Of a DNA stretch of 64,000 bases, positions 19,589 to 30,098 are shown in pieces. Origin of the DNA: Marinomonas communis (GTDB taxonomy: Bacteria; Pseudomonadota; Gammaproteobacteria; Pseudomonadales; Marinomonadaceae); assembly GCF_004363305.1 (NCBI RefSeq), contig NZ_SNZA01000005.1, forward strand, positions 205,014 through 269,013, read 5' to 3'. The notes below the pieces were generated by a model, which did not search any database, had not been told where the DNA came from, and was given only the letters and a program-made list of their open reading frames with translations. The first letter of the stretch is position 1, and each line of letters starts with the position of its first letter. A program made the position numbers and the translations under genes.

Positions 19589-20791
19589 ATGATCATTAAG
19601 CCGAAAATTCGTGGATTTATTTGTACGACAACTCACCCAACTGGTTGTGAGAAAAACGTTTTAGATCAGATTGCTAAAACGAAAGCTAACGGCGAAATTA
19701 AAAATGGCCCTAAGAAAGTATTGGTGATTGGTTCATCAAGCGGTTACGGCTTATCTTCTCGTATTGCTGCGGCATTTGGTTCTGGCGCTGCGACAATCGG
19801 TGTATTCTTCGAAAAACCTGCCACTGAGAAAAAGCCAGGTACTGCTGGTTGGTACAATGCTGCGGCATTCGACAAAGCGGCTCATGAAGCGGGTCTTTAC
19901 GCGAAAAGCATTAATGGCGACGCATTCTCAAATGAAGCACGCGACAAAGTAATCGAGCTGATCAAAGAAGATCTTGGTGAGATCGATCTAGTGGTTTACT
20001 CACTAGCGTCACCTGTTCGTAAAATGCCTGAGTCTGGCGAAGTAATTCGCTCAGTACTTAAGCCAATCGGCGAACCATACCGTTCTACAGCGATTGATAC
20101 CAACCGTGATGTGATCATCGACGCAGAAATCGAGCCAGCAACTGAAGAAGAAGTGGCGCAAACGGTTACTGTAATGGGTGGTGAAGACTGGGAACTTTGG
20201 ATGTCTGCGCTTTCTGAAGCTGGAGTTCTAGCTGAAGGTGCACGTACGGTTGCTTACTCTTACATTGGTTCTGACATCACTTGGCCAATCTACTGGCACG
20301 GTGCCCTAGGTAAAGCAAAAGAAGATTTGGATCGCGCGTCTCAAGCAATTAATGCTGATCTTGCGAAGCAGGGCGGCGGTGCAAACGTAGCGGTACTTAA
20401 GTCTGTTGTAACACAGGCTTCTTCTGCGATCCCAGTAATGCCACTATACCTATCTATGGTATTTAAAGTGATGCGTGAGAAAGGTCTTCACGAAGGCTGT
20501 ATGGATCAAATTTACCGTATGTTTGCTGAGCGCCTATACAACGACAACAACCCAGCTGAGTTGGTAGACGATAGTAATCGTCTGCGTCTAGATGACTGGG
20601 AGCTTCGCGAAGACGTGCAGCAGGCTTGCCGTGACCTTTGGCCACAAATCACAGACGAAAACCTATTTGCTGAAACAGATTACCAACTTTATAAAGATGA
20701 GTTCTTGAAGTTGTTTGGTTTCGGTGTTGAAGGTGTGGATTATGAAGCTGAGGTTGATCCTCAAGTTGAGTTTGATGTAATTACACTTTAA
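19589..20791 (+). CDS. fabV: Trans-2-enoyl-[ACP/CoA] reductase FabV
   Basis: 400 residues, the expected FabV length. The N-terminal [19 protein letters not shown] is diagnostic; the NADH site is [18 protein letters not shown], and the catalytic Tyr-X8-Lys is in [12 protein letters not shown]. It performs the last reduction step of fatty-acid elongation. FabV is known to be naturally tolerant of triclosan, unlike FabI. ATG at 19589; an imperfect upstream region gives no clear promoter. Ends in a strong terminator. Confidence 0.96.
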   Translation: MIIKPKIRGFICTTTHPTGCEKNVLDQIAKTKANGEIKNGPKKVLVIGSSSGYGLSSRIAAAFGSGAATIGVFFEKPATEKKPGTAGWYNAAAFDKAAHEAGLYAKSINGDAFSNEARDKVIELIKEDLGEIDLVVYSLASPVRKMPESGEVIRSVLKPIGEPYRSTAIDTNRDVIIDAEIEPATEEEVAQTVTVMGGEDWELWMSALSEAGVLAEGARTVAYSYIGSDITWPIYWHGALGKAKEDLDRASQAINADLAKQGGGANVAVLKSVVTQASSAIPVMPLYLSMVFKVMREKGLHEGCMDQIYRMFAERLYNDNNPAELVDDSNRLRLDDWELREDVQQACRDLWPQITDENLFAETDYQLYKDEFLKLFGFGVEGVDYEAEVDPQVEFDVITL

Positions 20792-20811
20792 GACATTCGT
20801 TAACATGACGA

Positions 20812-20844
20812 TAAAAAAAGGAGACCAATGGTCTCCTTTTTTTT
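20812..20844 (+). terminator. Terminator after fabV
   Basis: Stem GGAGACC/GGTCTCC (20820-20826, 20830-20836) with loop AAT, extended by A7/T8 pairing; the T-run follows directly. Confidence 0.93.
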
Positions 20845-20891
20845 GGTTTGGGTTTCTTCTATAGTGAGGGAACTGATTTTGGAGTGGTGCA

Positions 20892-21488
20892 ATGTTCTCT
20901 GTAAGATATTCTTGGCTGGCGTTTTCATTGATTCATGTGAGTGGATCTTGGGCGCAGACAATTTATACCCAGCCTGTAGAGGTAATGTATGGGAACCAAG
21001 TGTACCGCGGTGAGCACCAAGTGGTGGTAAACTCTCCAGAAGCTGTCACCATTATCCCAGCTGAACAGCCTAAAAATATCAATTTGCCAAACATGGTTGT
21101 CTCGGCCAATCCCAACAAACTTTCTTATCTAGAAGAGTCTGCTATCGCCAAGCGTGAGCAGGAGATTTACCGTGAGGTAAATCGCCGTACAGAAGAGTCC
21201 CCTTTCACTGTATTGTTTACAGGACACATTCCTGAAGAAATTCAAAAGAAGCGTCTAAGTATGATGCCTGAGATCGGTATCTTTGGTGATCAGAAAGAAA
21301 AGCTTGAGCGGGATCAAGCTGAGCTAAATGGCGAGTCGACTGTCGCACCAGATGAAGGGGAGTTTAGTCAAGTAACGCCTGGGAATCTGGTGCAGCCACC
21401 GGTCGAGCCTGCTGAAGTGCCTGAGCAAAGGCAGGATCAAGCTGAGTTAACGAATGAGCAGAAGTTAGAGCAGCTGATTGGTGGTTAG
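20892..21488 (+). CDS. Exported protein of unknown function
   Basis: 198 residues, not recognised. An N-terminal hydrophobic segment ends near GSWA-QT, a likely signal peptidase I site. The mature part begins with a short beta-rich stretch (YTQPVEVMYGNQVYRGEHQVVV), continues with a charged, helix-prone middle (SYLEESAIAKREQEIYREVNRR), and ends in a low-complexity Glu/Gln/Pro-rich tail (from about residue 140). No Cys, no repeats and no catalytic motif are visible. ATG behind GGAG at 20880. Its stop lies 14 bp from the convergent peptidase stop. Confidence 0.6.
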   Translation: MFSVRYSWLAFSLIHVSGSWAQTIYTQPVEVMYGNQVYRGEHQVVVNSPEAVTIIPAEQPKNINLPNMVVSANPNKLSYLEESAIAKREQEIYREVNRRTEESPFTVLFTGHIPEEIQKKRLSMMPEIGIFGDQKEKLERDQAELNGESTVAPDEGEFSQVTPGNLVQPPVEPAEVPEQRQDQAELTNEQKLEQLIGG

Positions 21489-21502
21489 AAGAGCCATTAC
21501 CA

Positions 21503-24361
21503 CTAATTTATAGTGATTGGCTTCCACCCACTTGTATCGTCCCATTGATTAGTGATCAGTAGGCGAGCGGCTTGGTTATTCTCAACTTTAACGCGCATGT
21601 AGGCCAAGAATTCCTCTTTTTTCATGGATTGTAAGGCATCAATCCAGTGTTGTCGGTCAGCAAAGTTTTGTTCTGGCTCGACAATGTGTGGCCATTCTTC
21701 AAGGGCTTGCTCTTTTAGATTGGTTGGTTGCTTTTGGTAGGCGGCAAGTACTGCTTGTCGAGCCTGCTCAAATGCCGTATCAGAAATGTCCTTATCACCC
21801 CATTTTCGTTCATCAATGAAGCGTTCGATTTCTTCTACTAGCACCTTGGTTGAAGTGTTGGGAGACTGGATCAGAAAACCTAAAGCAGGTGTTTTTTCAA
21901 TGGTCTGATTGGTCACCGCGACGATGTAGCCGTACTGCTTCTCGGTGCGAAACTCGTTATAAAACTGTGCGCCCAGAAGTTGCGCGAGTATTCGAATGTA
22001 GCAGCGCTCTAAATAGGTGGCATTATTGTTGTCGGTGGCAATGAGGCTATATAGCACAACGCTGTCTGCGCTGCGGGTATTGAACTGGTATAAATAGTGC
22101 TGTTGCGCCTCAAAACTCTTCAGTTCAACATGGCGGTATGGGTGATCGTAGAGGCAGCTTTTGACAACCGACATTATGCGCTGTGACAAGTGTGTGGCAG
22201 CCTTTTCTTTAAAATTCCCCGTCATGTACCCAGCAAACTCAAAATGCTGCGAGTGTTGTTGGATAAACTGATTGATGTCCTCGATAGTGATTTGTGTAAC
22301 CAGCTCTCGTAGTTCGCGTGTGGGAGCATTGCCTTGAATGGCGACTTGGCTAAAGTAATGTCTTGCTAGAGCGTAGGGTGGCTGACTCTCAAGGTTGTTT
22401 AGGCCTTTTAGGATGTCTTGTTTGGCGATGGCTAAGCGCTCAGATGAAGCTCTGAAATCAAGAAGCATCTCAACCAAAGAGTAAAAGAAGTCATCTTGTT
22501 TGTCGTTGTAGCCACTGGTTCGCAAGGTTAGACCGTTTCCGTGGGCATACAGTTGGTATCCCAATCCAGCCATGTAGGGTTGATAAGTGCTTTCGCTGGC
22601 TGCATCGTTAAACAGTTTTGCCCAAAGTTGTAACAATAAGCGGTCTTTGGTTGTTGGGTTTTCCAGAAAACCAAAATAACCAAAAATCATGCCGGTGGGC
22701 TTATTGTATTTGCTGTTTTGTTTGTGCCAAAAGTGGAAGCCAGGATCTGATGTAATGGGTCTAGCATCGGCCTGTTGAGACTGGCTGAGTACCTCAAGGT
22801 TTTCTGGCATAAATGGATTTGCTTCGGGTAAACCGAAAGAGCTTGATAGCTGGCTATTCTTTAATAGCGTTTTTACTTGAAAAGCGATGGTGCCGTTGGC
22901 GTAATGACCATTGTAAAGAGGTTCTATTTCCCAGCTAGGCGTCTTTGCCATCCAGTTCTCAGGGAACTGGCTAGGGTTGAGCCACTGAATGGTTAGGTTG
23001 TCTTGTGTTAGTTGCTTGAGTAAGTGCTTGATATCGCTCTCGTCAGCATGTTGAGTAATGTGGAAACTAGAGAGCAAATCATGGGCGCCAGCATCCAGGG
23101 CTCTACTGGACAGTATCTGCGATAGCTTCATTGGCTGGAGGTAGTCGTGGAAGTCGTAGTTGAGCGTACTTAGAGTTTTTGTTTCAGTTAGGTACTGTTG
23201 CGAGATGGGGGCAGATTTTAGGTTATTAATCGTTATGAATAGACGTTCTAGCACCTTCTCGCGCTGTGTAATGCCTTCATCGGTTAGTTTGATGGTGACG
23301 GTAAATAGGGCGTTTTTACCATCATCTTGATTTATACCTGCATGCAGCGCCTGAGCCCAATGATTCTGTTTGAGGTCGGCAAATAAGGAGTTTCTCGACT
23401 CATCGCCTAATACATAAGATAGATAGCGAGCTGGTTGCGAAGCGTGATTGTGGGTTTGGCTTGGTATTTGAAAAGAAAACTTAACCACGTTCTTTTCTGT
23501 GTTGGTCTTAAAGAACTGAATATTGCCTTGCTCTGTGCTTTTAAATTGCTCAGGTAGTGTTTTTTTAGGTTGGCTAGTATTTGGTTTAATGTCCCCAAAA
23601 TAAGTGCGTGCGTAGGTTGCCAGTATCTCGATTGGTTGGTTGGCTGTCAGCGTCAGCATCATGTTATCTGGCGTGTAGTAGCCATGGTAAAGCTCCAATA
23701 GCTTGGCGCGAAGCTGATCTGCTTTTATGTTGGCTAACGTTTCTTTGTTCCCAACGGTAAATCGACTGCCAGGATGTTGTGGGTTTAGAAGCGTCTTGAA
23801 AGCTTGGTTGCTGCGTCTTTGCTCGTCGTCTAATTTTGCCCGGTATTCTGAATCCACAGCATTGATCTCTCTCTCAATATACTGAGGATCGAGAGTGGGG
23901 GTGATAAAAAATTGCGCGAATCGATCCAGGGCTTCAGGGTACGCGTCTGGTAAGACATCAAAGTAGTAATTGGTGACTTGGCTGCTGGTATAGGCGTTGT
24001 GGGTTCCGCCGTGCTGCCTAATAAAAGCTTGGTAAGCGTCAGCTTCAGGATATTTCTCGGTTCCAAGGAAAAGCATGTGTTCCAGTAAGTGCGCTAAGCC
24101 TAAGTGCTCGTCAGGATCCTGATAGCTGCCGACTTTGATGGCCAGTGCGGCAGCAGGCCTCTCTGCATTTGGGTCGTTAACTAAAATGGCGGTGAGTCCA
24201 TTTTCTAGTGTGATGTAAGCGTAGGTGTGTTGGTCAGACTGACCTTTTCCTGGGATTGTTTGCATAGTGGAAGCGAGCGTGTTGAAGCTAAAGAAAATGG
24301 CGCTTACTAAGAGGACTGTAAGCTGTAATGATGCGCGTGTGAATAGAGTGATTTTCAGCAT
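21503..24361 (-). CDS. M16 family zinc metallopeptidase, pitrilysin-like
   Basis: 952 residues with a signal peptide (about 1-30), matching periplasmic pitrilysin (protease III) in size and layout. The inverted zinc motif is HLLEH in LGLAHLLEHMLFLGT, and the downstream Glu ligand lies in the INAVDSEYRAKLDDEQRR segment. Two M16 half-domains follow; the C-terminal half keeps the fold (GYIVAVTNQTIEKTPALGFLIQSP) but lacks HxxEH, as usual. It would degrade small peptides in the periplasm. It is shorter than pitrilysin only by a little, and no recBCD gene is adjacent, unlike in E. coli. Confidence 0.9.
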   Translation of the reverse strand: MLKITLFTRASLQLTVLLVSAIFFSFNTLASTMQTIPGKGQSDQHTYAYITLENGLTAILVNDPNAERPAAALAIKVGSYQDPDEHLGLAHLLEHMLFLGTEKYPEADAYQAFIRQHGGTHNAYTSSQVTNYYFDVLPDAYPEALDRFAQFFITPTLDPQYIEREINAVDSEYRAKLDDEQRRSNQAFKTLLNPQHPGSRFTVGNKETLANIKADQLRAKLLELYHGYYTPDNMMLTLTANQPIEILATYARTYFGDIKPNTSQPKKTLPEQFKSTEQGNIQFFKTNTEKNVVKFSFQIPSQTHNHASQPARYLSYVLGDESRNSLFADLKQNHWAQALHAGINQDDGKNALFTVTIKLTDEGITQREKVLERLFITINNLKSAPISQQYLTETKTLSTLNYDFHDYLQPMKLSQILSSRALDAGAHDLLSSFHITQHADESDIKHLLKQLTQDNLTIQWLNPSQFPENWMAKTPSWEIEPLYNGHYANGTIAFQVKTLLKNSQLSSSFGLPEANPFMPENLEVLSQSQQADARPITSDPGFHFWHKQNSKYNKPTGMIFGYFGFLENPTTKDRLLLQLWAKLFNDAASESTYQPYMAGLGYQLYAHGNGLTLRTSGYNDKQDDFFYSLVEMLLDFRASSERLAIAKQDILKGLNNLESQPPYALARHYFSQVAIQGNAPTRELRELVTQITIEDINQFIQQHSQHFEFAGYMTGNFKEKAATHLSQRIMSVVKSCLYDHPYRHVELKSFEAQQHYLYQFNTRSADSVVLYSLIATDNNNATYLERCYIRILAQLLGAQFYNEFRTEKQYGYIVAVTNQTIEKTPALGFLIQSPNTSTKVLVEEIERFIDERKWGDKDISDTAFEQARQAVLAAYQKQPTNLKEQALEEWPHIVEPEQNFADRQHWIDALQSMKKEEFLAYMRVKVENNQAARLLITNQWDDTSGWKPITIN

Positions 24362-24407
24362 GAGAACAGGTTAGCGTGTTCTCATGCTGCAGTGCAAGAT
24401 GGCTAGG

Positions 24408-25157
24408 TTATTTAGGTTGGGCATCAAGTGATTGGCCGTTAATATCTGCACTGTCGTTGCCCATTAAATAAAGATAGAGGGGCATAATGTCCAGAGGGGT
24501 TTTTAATGTGTTTGGGTCTTCCGCAGGGTAAGCGTGTGCTCGCATGTTAGTGCGGGTGCCGCCTGGGTTGATAGCGTTGACGCGGATGTTGGATATGTTT
24601 TCAAGCTCATCTGCTAGCAATTGCATCATGGCTTCCGTGGCGAATTTTGACACGGCGTATGCGCCCCAGTAAGCCTTCGCTTTTCGGCCAACACTCGAGG
24701 TTGTAAAGATAATGGAAGCCTTAGGTGCTTTCTGTAGTAAGGGTATCAAGGCTTGGTTTAATAGAAATGCTGCCGTGACGTTGACGCGCATGACCTGTTC
24801 AAAAGTGCTTGGTTCGAAATTTGCCAGCGGCGTTCGATCCCCAAGAATGCTGGCATTATGAAGGATGCCGTCTAAGCGCCCGAATTCAGTTTCAATGGTG
24901 TTGGCAAGCTCGATGTAATCATGCTCGGCTGCAGTATCCAAATTAAGTGGCACTATGGCTGCTTGCGGGTAGCCAAGACTTTCAATTTGATCGTAAACGG
25001 CTTCCAGTTTTTTAGTGGTGCGTCCAAGTAAAATCACGGTAGCACCGCAAGCAGCATAACTCAGTGCCGCCTGCTTGCCTATGCCGTCTCCGGCTCCAGT
25101 GACTAGGATAACTTTTTCTTTCAGTAAATCATTCGGCGCTTGATAGTCCAGCATCAT
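24408..25157 (-). CDS. yciK: Short-chain dehydrogenase YciK
   Basis: 249 residues. TGAGDGIGKQAA is the NAD(P)-binding Gly-rich loop, HNAS stands for the NNAG block, and the catalytic Ser-Tyr-Lys are in TTSSVGRKAKAYWGAYAVSKFA. The N-terminal YQAPNDLLKEKVILVTGAG is characteristic of YciK. The substrate is not established. It lies 7 bp after ubiG on the same strand. In Pseudomonas the mupP phosphatase gene sits between these two; it is absent here. Confidence 0.9.
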   Translation of the reverse strand: MMLDYQAPNDLLKEKVILVTGAGDGIGKQAALSYAACGATVILLGRTTKKLEAVYDQIESLGYPQAAIVPLNLDTAAEHDYIELANTIETEFGRLDGILHNASILGDRTPLANFEPSTFEQVMRVNVTAAFLLNQALIPLLQKAPKASIIFTTSSVGRKAKAYWGAYAVSKFATEAMMQLLADELENISNIRVNAINPGGTRTNMRAHAYPAEDPNTLKTPLDIMPLYLYLMGNDSADINGQSLDAQPK

Positions 25158-25164
25158 AGGCCTC

Positions 25165-25893
25165 CTAGTTTTGCGTGGGCTTTTGCGTATGCATTAGGTA
25201 ATTTACAGATACATCGCGTTCATTCAATTTATATACTTTCGTTAATGGATTATAGGTCATGCCAGTCATGTGAGTGACATCTAACCCAGCTTGGCGTGCA
25301 AAATTGCTCAGTTCAGCAGGTTGAATGAATTTTGCGTAATCATGAGTGCCTTTAGGTAGCATTCTTAGCACATATTCCGCACCAACAATGGCAAATAGAT
25401 AGGCTTTCGGGTTGCGGTTAATGGTTGAGAAAAAGACGTGACCGCCAGGTTTGCAAAGTTTCATGCACGCGCGAATAACAGATGCAGGATCTGGGACGTG
25501 CTCTAGCATTTCAAGGCAAGTGACCACATCGTATTGCTCTGCTTCGCGCTCAGCAATTTCTTCCGCGGTAATGCGTTCATAATCAATGTTTAGGCCACTT
25601 TCTTCCTTGTGAAGGTTAGCAACAGCAAGGGGTGCTTCACCCATATCGATGCCTTTTACATCTGCGCCCATTTGAGCAAGCGCTTCTGACAGGATGCCGC
25701 CACCACAGCCTACATCAATGGCTTTTTTTCCGTGTAGTGATGCGCGTTCATTGATGTAGTTGGCGCGTAGGGGGTTGATGTCGTGTAGAGGTTTGAACTC
25801 ACTGTTTTTGTCCCACCAGCGACTTGCAAGCGCTTCAAACTTTGCGACTTCGTCTAAATCTACGTTGGTGCTGTTGGTTTGGTTAGAGGTCAT
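25165..25893 (-). CDS. ubiG: Ubiquinone biosynthesis O-methyltransferase UbiG
   Basis: 242 residues. Begins with [19 protein letters not shown], the standard UbiG opening, then the SAM motif [23 protein letters not shown] and [15 protein letters not shown]. The enzyme carries out both O-methylation steps of ubiquinone synthesis. First gene of a two-gene unit with yciK; transcription diverges from gyrA across a 340-bp gap. Confidence 0.96.
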   Translation of the reverse strand: MTSNQTNSTNVDLDEVAKFEALASRWWDKNSEFKPLHDINPLRANYINERASLHGKKAIDVGCGGGILSEALAQMGADVKGIDMGEAPLAVANLHKEESGLNIDYERITAEEIAEREAEQYDVVTCLEMLEHVPDPASVIRACMKLCKPGGHVFFSTINRNPKAYLFAIVGAEYVLRMLPKGTHDYAKFIQPAELSNFARQAGLDVTHMTGMTYNPLTKVYKLNERDVSVNYLMHTQKPTQN

Positions 25894-26233
25894 CTCTTAA
25901 TCCTATTCTGTTAGGGCTACTGCAGTAACGTGTGGTTACTTCCTAGTATTCGTGCGAGTGTTGTTCTTTGGATCAACGCATTATAGCGATTATGTTCATG
26001 GCAACAAACTTTGCGTGCCCAAAGTTTGATGTGAAGGAACTTTTTTTCGATGATTTTTATGTGGCGGCTTTGGCTATGATTATGGTGAGCTCATAGTTCA
26101 TTGATCGTTAAATAAAACCTCTATTGATGATGGGTGTTCACGAAATGCTTGTGGTATAATGCCGCGCTTACAAAAAGATGGCCGGAGCGGTCGTATTGTT
26201 ATCTCGCTCCAAACATAAGGAACGGTAGTATCT
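25894..26233. promoter_or_regulatory. Divergent ubiG/gyrA intergenic region with the gyrA promoter
   Basis: On the plus strand an extended -10 (TGGTATAAT, with TATAAT at 26155-26160) lies about 75 bp before the gyrA ATG. A good -35 at the normal distance was not found, which fits an extended -10 promoter. No coding frame with a ribosome-binding site was seen. Confidence 0.6.
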
Positions 26234-28921
26234 ATGGGTGAATTAGCCAAAGAAATTATTCCCGTCAGTATCGAAGATGAGCTGAAAGGTTCTTATCTTG
26301 ATTACGCGATGAGTGTAATCGTTGGGCGTGCATTGCCTGATGTTCGAGATGGTTTGAAACCAGTTCACCGTCGTGTTTTATACGCGATGAATGAGCTTAA
26401 GAACGATTGGAATAAGCCCTACAAAAAATCGGCGCGTATCGTCGGTGATGTGATCGGTAAATATCACCCTCATGGTGATTCAGCTGTGTATGAAACCATC
26501 GTTCGTATGGCACAGCCATTTTCAATGCGCTATATGCTGGTTGATGGCCAAGGTAACTTTGGTTCGGTAGACGGTGACAGTGCAGCAGCAATGCGTTACA
26601 CCGAGATCCGTATGGCGCGTATGTCGCACCATATGCTGATGGATCTGGAAAAAGAGACGGTTGATTTTGTACCAAACTATGATGGTACAGAGTTTATGCC
26701 GGATGTGTTGCCGACTCGTATCCCAGGCTTGCTGGTGAACGGCTCTGCGGGTATTGCCGTAGGTATGGCAACCAATATTCCTCCGCATAACCTAGGTGAA
26801 GTCATCGATGGCTGCTTAAACGTTATCGATAATCCAGAAGTCACCATCGATGAATTGATGGAGCATATTCCTGGCCCAGACTTCCCAACAGGTGCCTTTA
26901 TTAATGGTCGTGCAGGCATTGTTGAAGCCTACAAGACTGGTCGTGGCCGCATTTACATGCGTGCTCGCCACCATGTGGAAGACATGGAAAAAGGTAATCG
27001 CCAAGCGATCGTCTTCACAGAGATTCCTTACCAGCTAAACAAAGCAAAAGTGATTGAAAAGATCGCTGAGCTGGTTAAAGAAAAGAAAATAGAAGGTATT
27101 AGCGAACTACGTGACGAATCTGATAAAGAGGGTATGCGTATCGTAATTGAGCTGCGTCGTGGTGAAAACCCAGACGTGGTTGTAAACAATATCTTCGCAC
27201 AAACACAGTTGCAGTCCGTGTTTGGTATCAACATGGTTGCTCTAGTGGATGGTCGCCCAGAGCTATTGAACTTGAAACAAGTTCTTGAGTGCTTTGTTAA
27301 GCACCGCCGTGAAGTGGTGACTCGCCGTACTATCTTTGAATTGCGTAAAGCGCGTGAGCGCGGGCATGTTCTGGAAGGTTTGGCTGTAGCGCTTGCTAAT
27401 ATCGATCGTGTGATCGAATTGATCCGTCAATCGCCTACGTCTGCAGAAGCAAAAGAAAAGCTGATCTCAGAAACGTGGGAGCCTGGCAATGTCATGGCGA
27501 TGCTTGAGCGTGCTGGTGCAGATGCATGTCGCCCAGATGATTTGGATGCCGCTTATGGTTTCAATGATGGTGTATACCGTTTGTCTCCAGAGCAGGCGCA
27601 AGCGATTCTTGATCTTCGCTTACACCGTCTAACGGGTCTTGAGCATGAAAAACTGCTTGGAGAGTACAAGTCTTTGATCGACTTGATCGCTGAGTTGTTG
27701 GAAATCCTTGGCAACCCTGATCGCCTAATGGAAGTGATTCGTGAAGAGCTGGAAGACGCTCGCGATCAATTTGGCGATGCGCGTCGTACAGAGATCCTGA
27801 CATCCAAGCAAGATCTCACCATTGCTGACTTGATTGATGAAGCGCCAATGGTTGTGACGATTTCTGATACTGGTTATGCGAAAACACAACCGCTAGAAGA
27901 ATACAAAGCTCAACGCCGTGGTGGCCGTGGTAAATCTGCATCGGGTATGAAGGATGAAGATCATATCAGTCACCTGTTGGTGACCAGCAGTCACGACACG
28001 GTCATGCTGTTCAGTAACTTCGGTAAAGTGTACTGGTTGCGTGTGTTTGAGATTCCTGTCGGTAGTCGTGCATCAAAAGGTCGTCCAATTGTTAACTTGC
28101 TGCCATTAGCGGAAGGTGAGCATATTTCGGCACTGTTGCCTTTGACTGCACCGGAGAAAACCGATGCGGACAGTGATGTTGATACAGAAGTAGACGAAGC
28201 GGAAGACGTTGCAGCAAGTAGCTACATCTTTATGGCGACTGCTAATGGTACTGTTAAGAAGACGGCGATGGAGCATTTCGCTCGTCCACGTTCAAGTGGT
28301 TTGATCGCGCTGAAGCTAGATGAAACAGATGCATTGGTAGGTGTTGCACAAACATCTGGCAATGATGACATTATGTTGGTTTCAAGCTCAGGCAAGACTA
28401 TCCGCTTTAAAGAAACTGATGTGCGCCCAATGGGCCGTACAGCTGCCGGTGTTCGCGGTATCAAGTTGGCTGAAGAGGCGAAAGTGGTTTCTTTGATCGT
28501 GCCAAGTGCTGAGCAGGAAACAGCTGTACTGATGGCCTGCGAGAATGGCTACGGTAAGCGTACTATGATCAGTGAATTCCCTGTTTACGGTCGTGGTGGT
28601 CAAGGTGTCATTGGTATTCAAGTGTCCGAGCGTAACGGCCCAGTAGTGGGAGCAACGCAGGTTGAAGATACGGATGAAGTCATCTTGATTACGGACATGG
28701 GAACCTTGGTTCGTACCCGTGTTTCAGAAATTTCATGTCAGGGACGTAACACACAAGGCGTTACGCTTATTCGACTATCGAATGAAGAGCGTTTAGTGGG
28801 TGTGGAGCGTGTCGTAGAGGATGACGATGCAGAAGCTGAAGCCGAGTTGGTGGATGCTGATGTTGAAACAACCGATACAGCAGACGAACTTCAGAGTAAT
28901 CCCCCAAGCTCTGAAGAGTAA
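26234..28921 (+). CDS. gyrA: DNA gyrase subunit A
   Basis: 895 residues. With ParE/GyrB-type partners it introduces negative supercoils. The catalytic Tyr is Y122 (AAMRYTE), at the same number as in E. coli. The quinolone region reads [10 protein letters not shown], so position 83 is the sensitive Ser, while position 87 is Glu where E. coli has Asp. The GyrA box [10 protein letters not shown] is near residue 556, confirming gyrase rather than topoisomerase IV, and a six-bladed C-terminal DNA-wrapping domain follows, with an acidic tail. It heads the serC-pheA-tyrA/aroA-cmk-rpsA block, separated from serC by a hairpin. Confidence 0.98.
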   Translation: MGELAKEIIPVSIEDELKGSYLDYAMSVIVGRALPDVRDGLKPVHRRVLYAMNELKNDWNKPYKKSARIVGDVIGKYHPHGDSAVYETIVRMAQPFSMRYMLVDGQGNFGSVDGDSAAAMRYTEIRMARMSHHMLMDLEKETVDFVPNYDGTEFMPDVLPTRIPGLLVNGSAGIAVGMATNIPPHNLGEVIDGCLNVIDNPEVTIDELMEHIPGPDFPTGAFINGRAGIVEAYKTGRGRIYMRARHHVEDMEKGNRQAIVFTEIPYQLNKAKVIEKIAELVKEKKIEGISELRDESDKEGMRIVIELRRGENPDVVVNNIFAQTQLQSVFGINMVALVDGRPELLNLKQVLECFVKHRREVVTRRTIFELRKARERGHVLEGLAVALANIDRVIELIRQSPTSAEAKEKLISETWEPGNVMAMLERAGADACRPDDLDAAYGFNDGVYRLSPEQAQAILDLRLHRLTGLEHEKLLGEYKSLIDLIAELLEILGNPDRLMEVIREELEDARDQFGDARRTEILTSKQDLTIADLIDEAPMVVTISDTGYAKTQPLEEYKAQRRGGRGKSASGMKDEDHISHLLVTSSHDTVMLFSNFGKVYWLRVFEIPVGSRASKGRPIVNLLPLAEGEHISALLPLTAPEKTDADSDVDTEVDEAEDVAASSYIFMATANGTVKKTAMEHFARPRSSGLIALKLDETDALVGVAQTSGNDDIMLVSSSGKTIRFKETDVRPMGRTAAGVRGIKLAEEAKVVSLIVPSAEQETAVLMACENGYGKRTMISEFPVYGRGGQGVIGIQVSERNGPVVGATQVEDTDEVILITDMGTLVRTRVSEISCQGRNTQGVTLIRLSNEERLVGVERVVEDDDAEAEAELVDADVETTDTADELQSNPPSSEE

Positions 28922-28929
28922 AGTTCTAG

Positions 28930-28955
28930 GCGCACCTTGAGTGCGCCTTCTTTTG
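28930..28955 (+). terminator. Hairpin terminator/attenuator between gyrA and serC
   Basis: Stem GGCGCAC/GTGCGCC (28930-28936, 28942-28948) with loop CTTGA, followed by TTCTTTTG. The interrupted T-tract suggests partial rather than complete termination. Confidence 0.6.
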
Positions 28956-28993
28956 TGCCATAGGGTACATATTTAAATGAGGTTTTAGGCAGA

Positions 28994-30076
28994 ATGAGCC
29001 GCGTTTACAACTTTTGTTCTGGTCCCGCCGCGCTTCCAGAAGCCGTATTGGAAAAAGCGCAAGCAGAGTTACTTGATTGGCATGGCAAAGGCGTGTCCGT
29101 CATGGAAATGAGTCACCGAAGTGAAGAGTTTATGTCGATTTTAGCATCGACTAAAGCTCGCCTGACGCGTTTGTTAAACATCCCTGACAATTATGAAATT
29201 GTTTTTGCTCAGGGTGGTGCGTCAACGCTGTTTGCTCAAATTCCAGCGAACCTGACAAATGGCTTTGATTCCGCGTGTTACTTAGATACCGGTGCGTGGT
29301 CGACCAAAGCGATTAAAGAAGCGAAGAAATACACCAATGTGGTATTGGCTGGCTCGACAAAAGATGTGAACTACACATCTGTGCCTGATTTCTCGACCTT
29401 GAATCTTGATGAAAAGGCTGCTTATTTGCACTTGACGCCCAATGAAACCATTGGTGGGTTAGAGTTTGCAGACTTGCCTGAAACCAATCTTCCTATCGTG
29501 GCAGATTTATCTTCGACCATCTTGTCTCGTGAAATTGATGTGTCTAAGTACGGTTTGATCTATGCCGGTGCGCAAAAAAATGTGGGTCCAGCAGGTGTTG
29601 TGATCAACATTATTCGCAAAGACTTATTGGCGCGCAGCAACAATGAAGCACTGCCGAGTGTTTGGTCTTTTGAGAATCTTGCGAAAAACGACTCCATGAT
29701 CAATACACCGCCAACCTTTGCTATTTATCTGGCTGACTTGGTTTTTGAGTGGTTAGAAGCACAAGGTGGTGTGGCAGCCATGGAAAAAATAAACGTTGAA
29801 AAAGCGGATTTGCTTTACAGTGCCATCGATAACAGTGGTTTCTACTCAAACCCTATTGATGTTCGCTACCGCTCGCGGATGAATGTGCCATTTGTGTTGG
29901 CGGATGAGTCACTTGAAAAGACTTTCCTAAAAGAGTCTGAAGAAGCCGGGCTTCGCACCCTTGCTGGGCACCGTTCAGTAGGTGGTATGCGTGCAAGTAT
30001 CTACAATGCTATGCCGATTGAAGGCGTGAAAGCATTGATCGATTTCATGCAAGCATTCGAAAAACGCTACGGTTAA
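28994..30076 (+). CDS. serC: Phosphoserine aminotransferase
   Basis: 360 residues. The opening RVYNFCSGPAALPEAVLEKA is the SerC signature; the PLP lysine lies in YGLIYAGAQKNVGPAG, and the C-terminal GHRSVGGMRASIYNAMPIEGV is fully conserved. It makes phosphoserine for serine synthesis and also serves pyridoxal phosphate synthesis. pheA follows after 22 bp. Confidence 0.98.
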   Translation: MSRVYNFCSGPAALPEAVLEKAQAELLDWHGKGVSVMEMSHRSEEFMSILASTKARLTRLLNIPDNYEIVFAQGGASTLFAQIPANLTNGFDSACYLDTGAWSTKAIKEAKKYTNVVLAGSTKDVNYTSVPDFSTLNLDEKAAYLHLTPNETIGGLEFADLPETNLPIVADLSSTILSREIDVSKYGLIYAGAQKNVGPAGVVINIIRKDLLARSNNEALPSVWSFENLAKNDSMINTPPTFAIYLADLVFEWLEAQGGVAAMEKINVEKADLLYSAIDNSGFYSNPIDVRYRSRMNVPFVLADESLEKTFLKESEEAGLRTLAGHRSVGGMRASIYNAMPIEGVKALIDFMQAFEKRYG

Positions 30077-30098
30077 TTGTAACTAGGATACACGCTCT

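Noticed and set aside
26480..26500. Glu at GyrA position 87 as a quinolone-resistance change
   Set aside because: Ser83 is retained, ParC has Ser85 and Glu89, and Glu87 occurs naturally in other gammaproteobacteria such as Acinetobacter. Most likely lineage variation.
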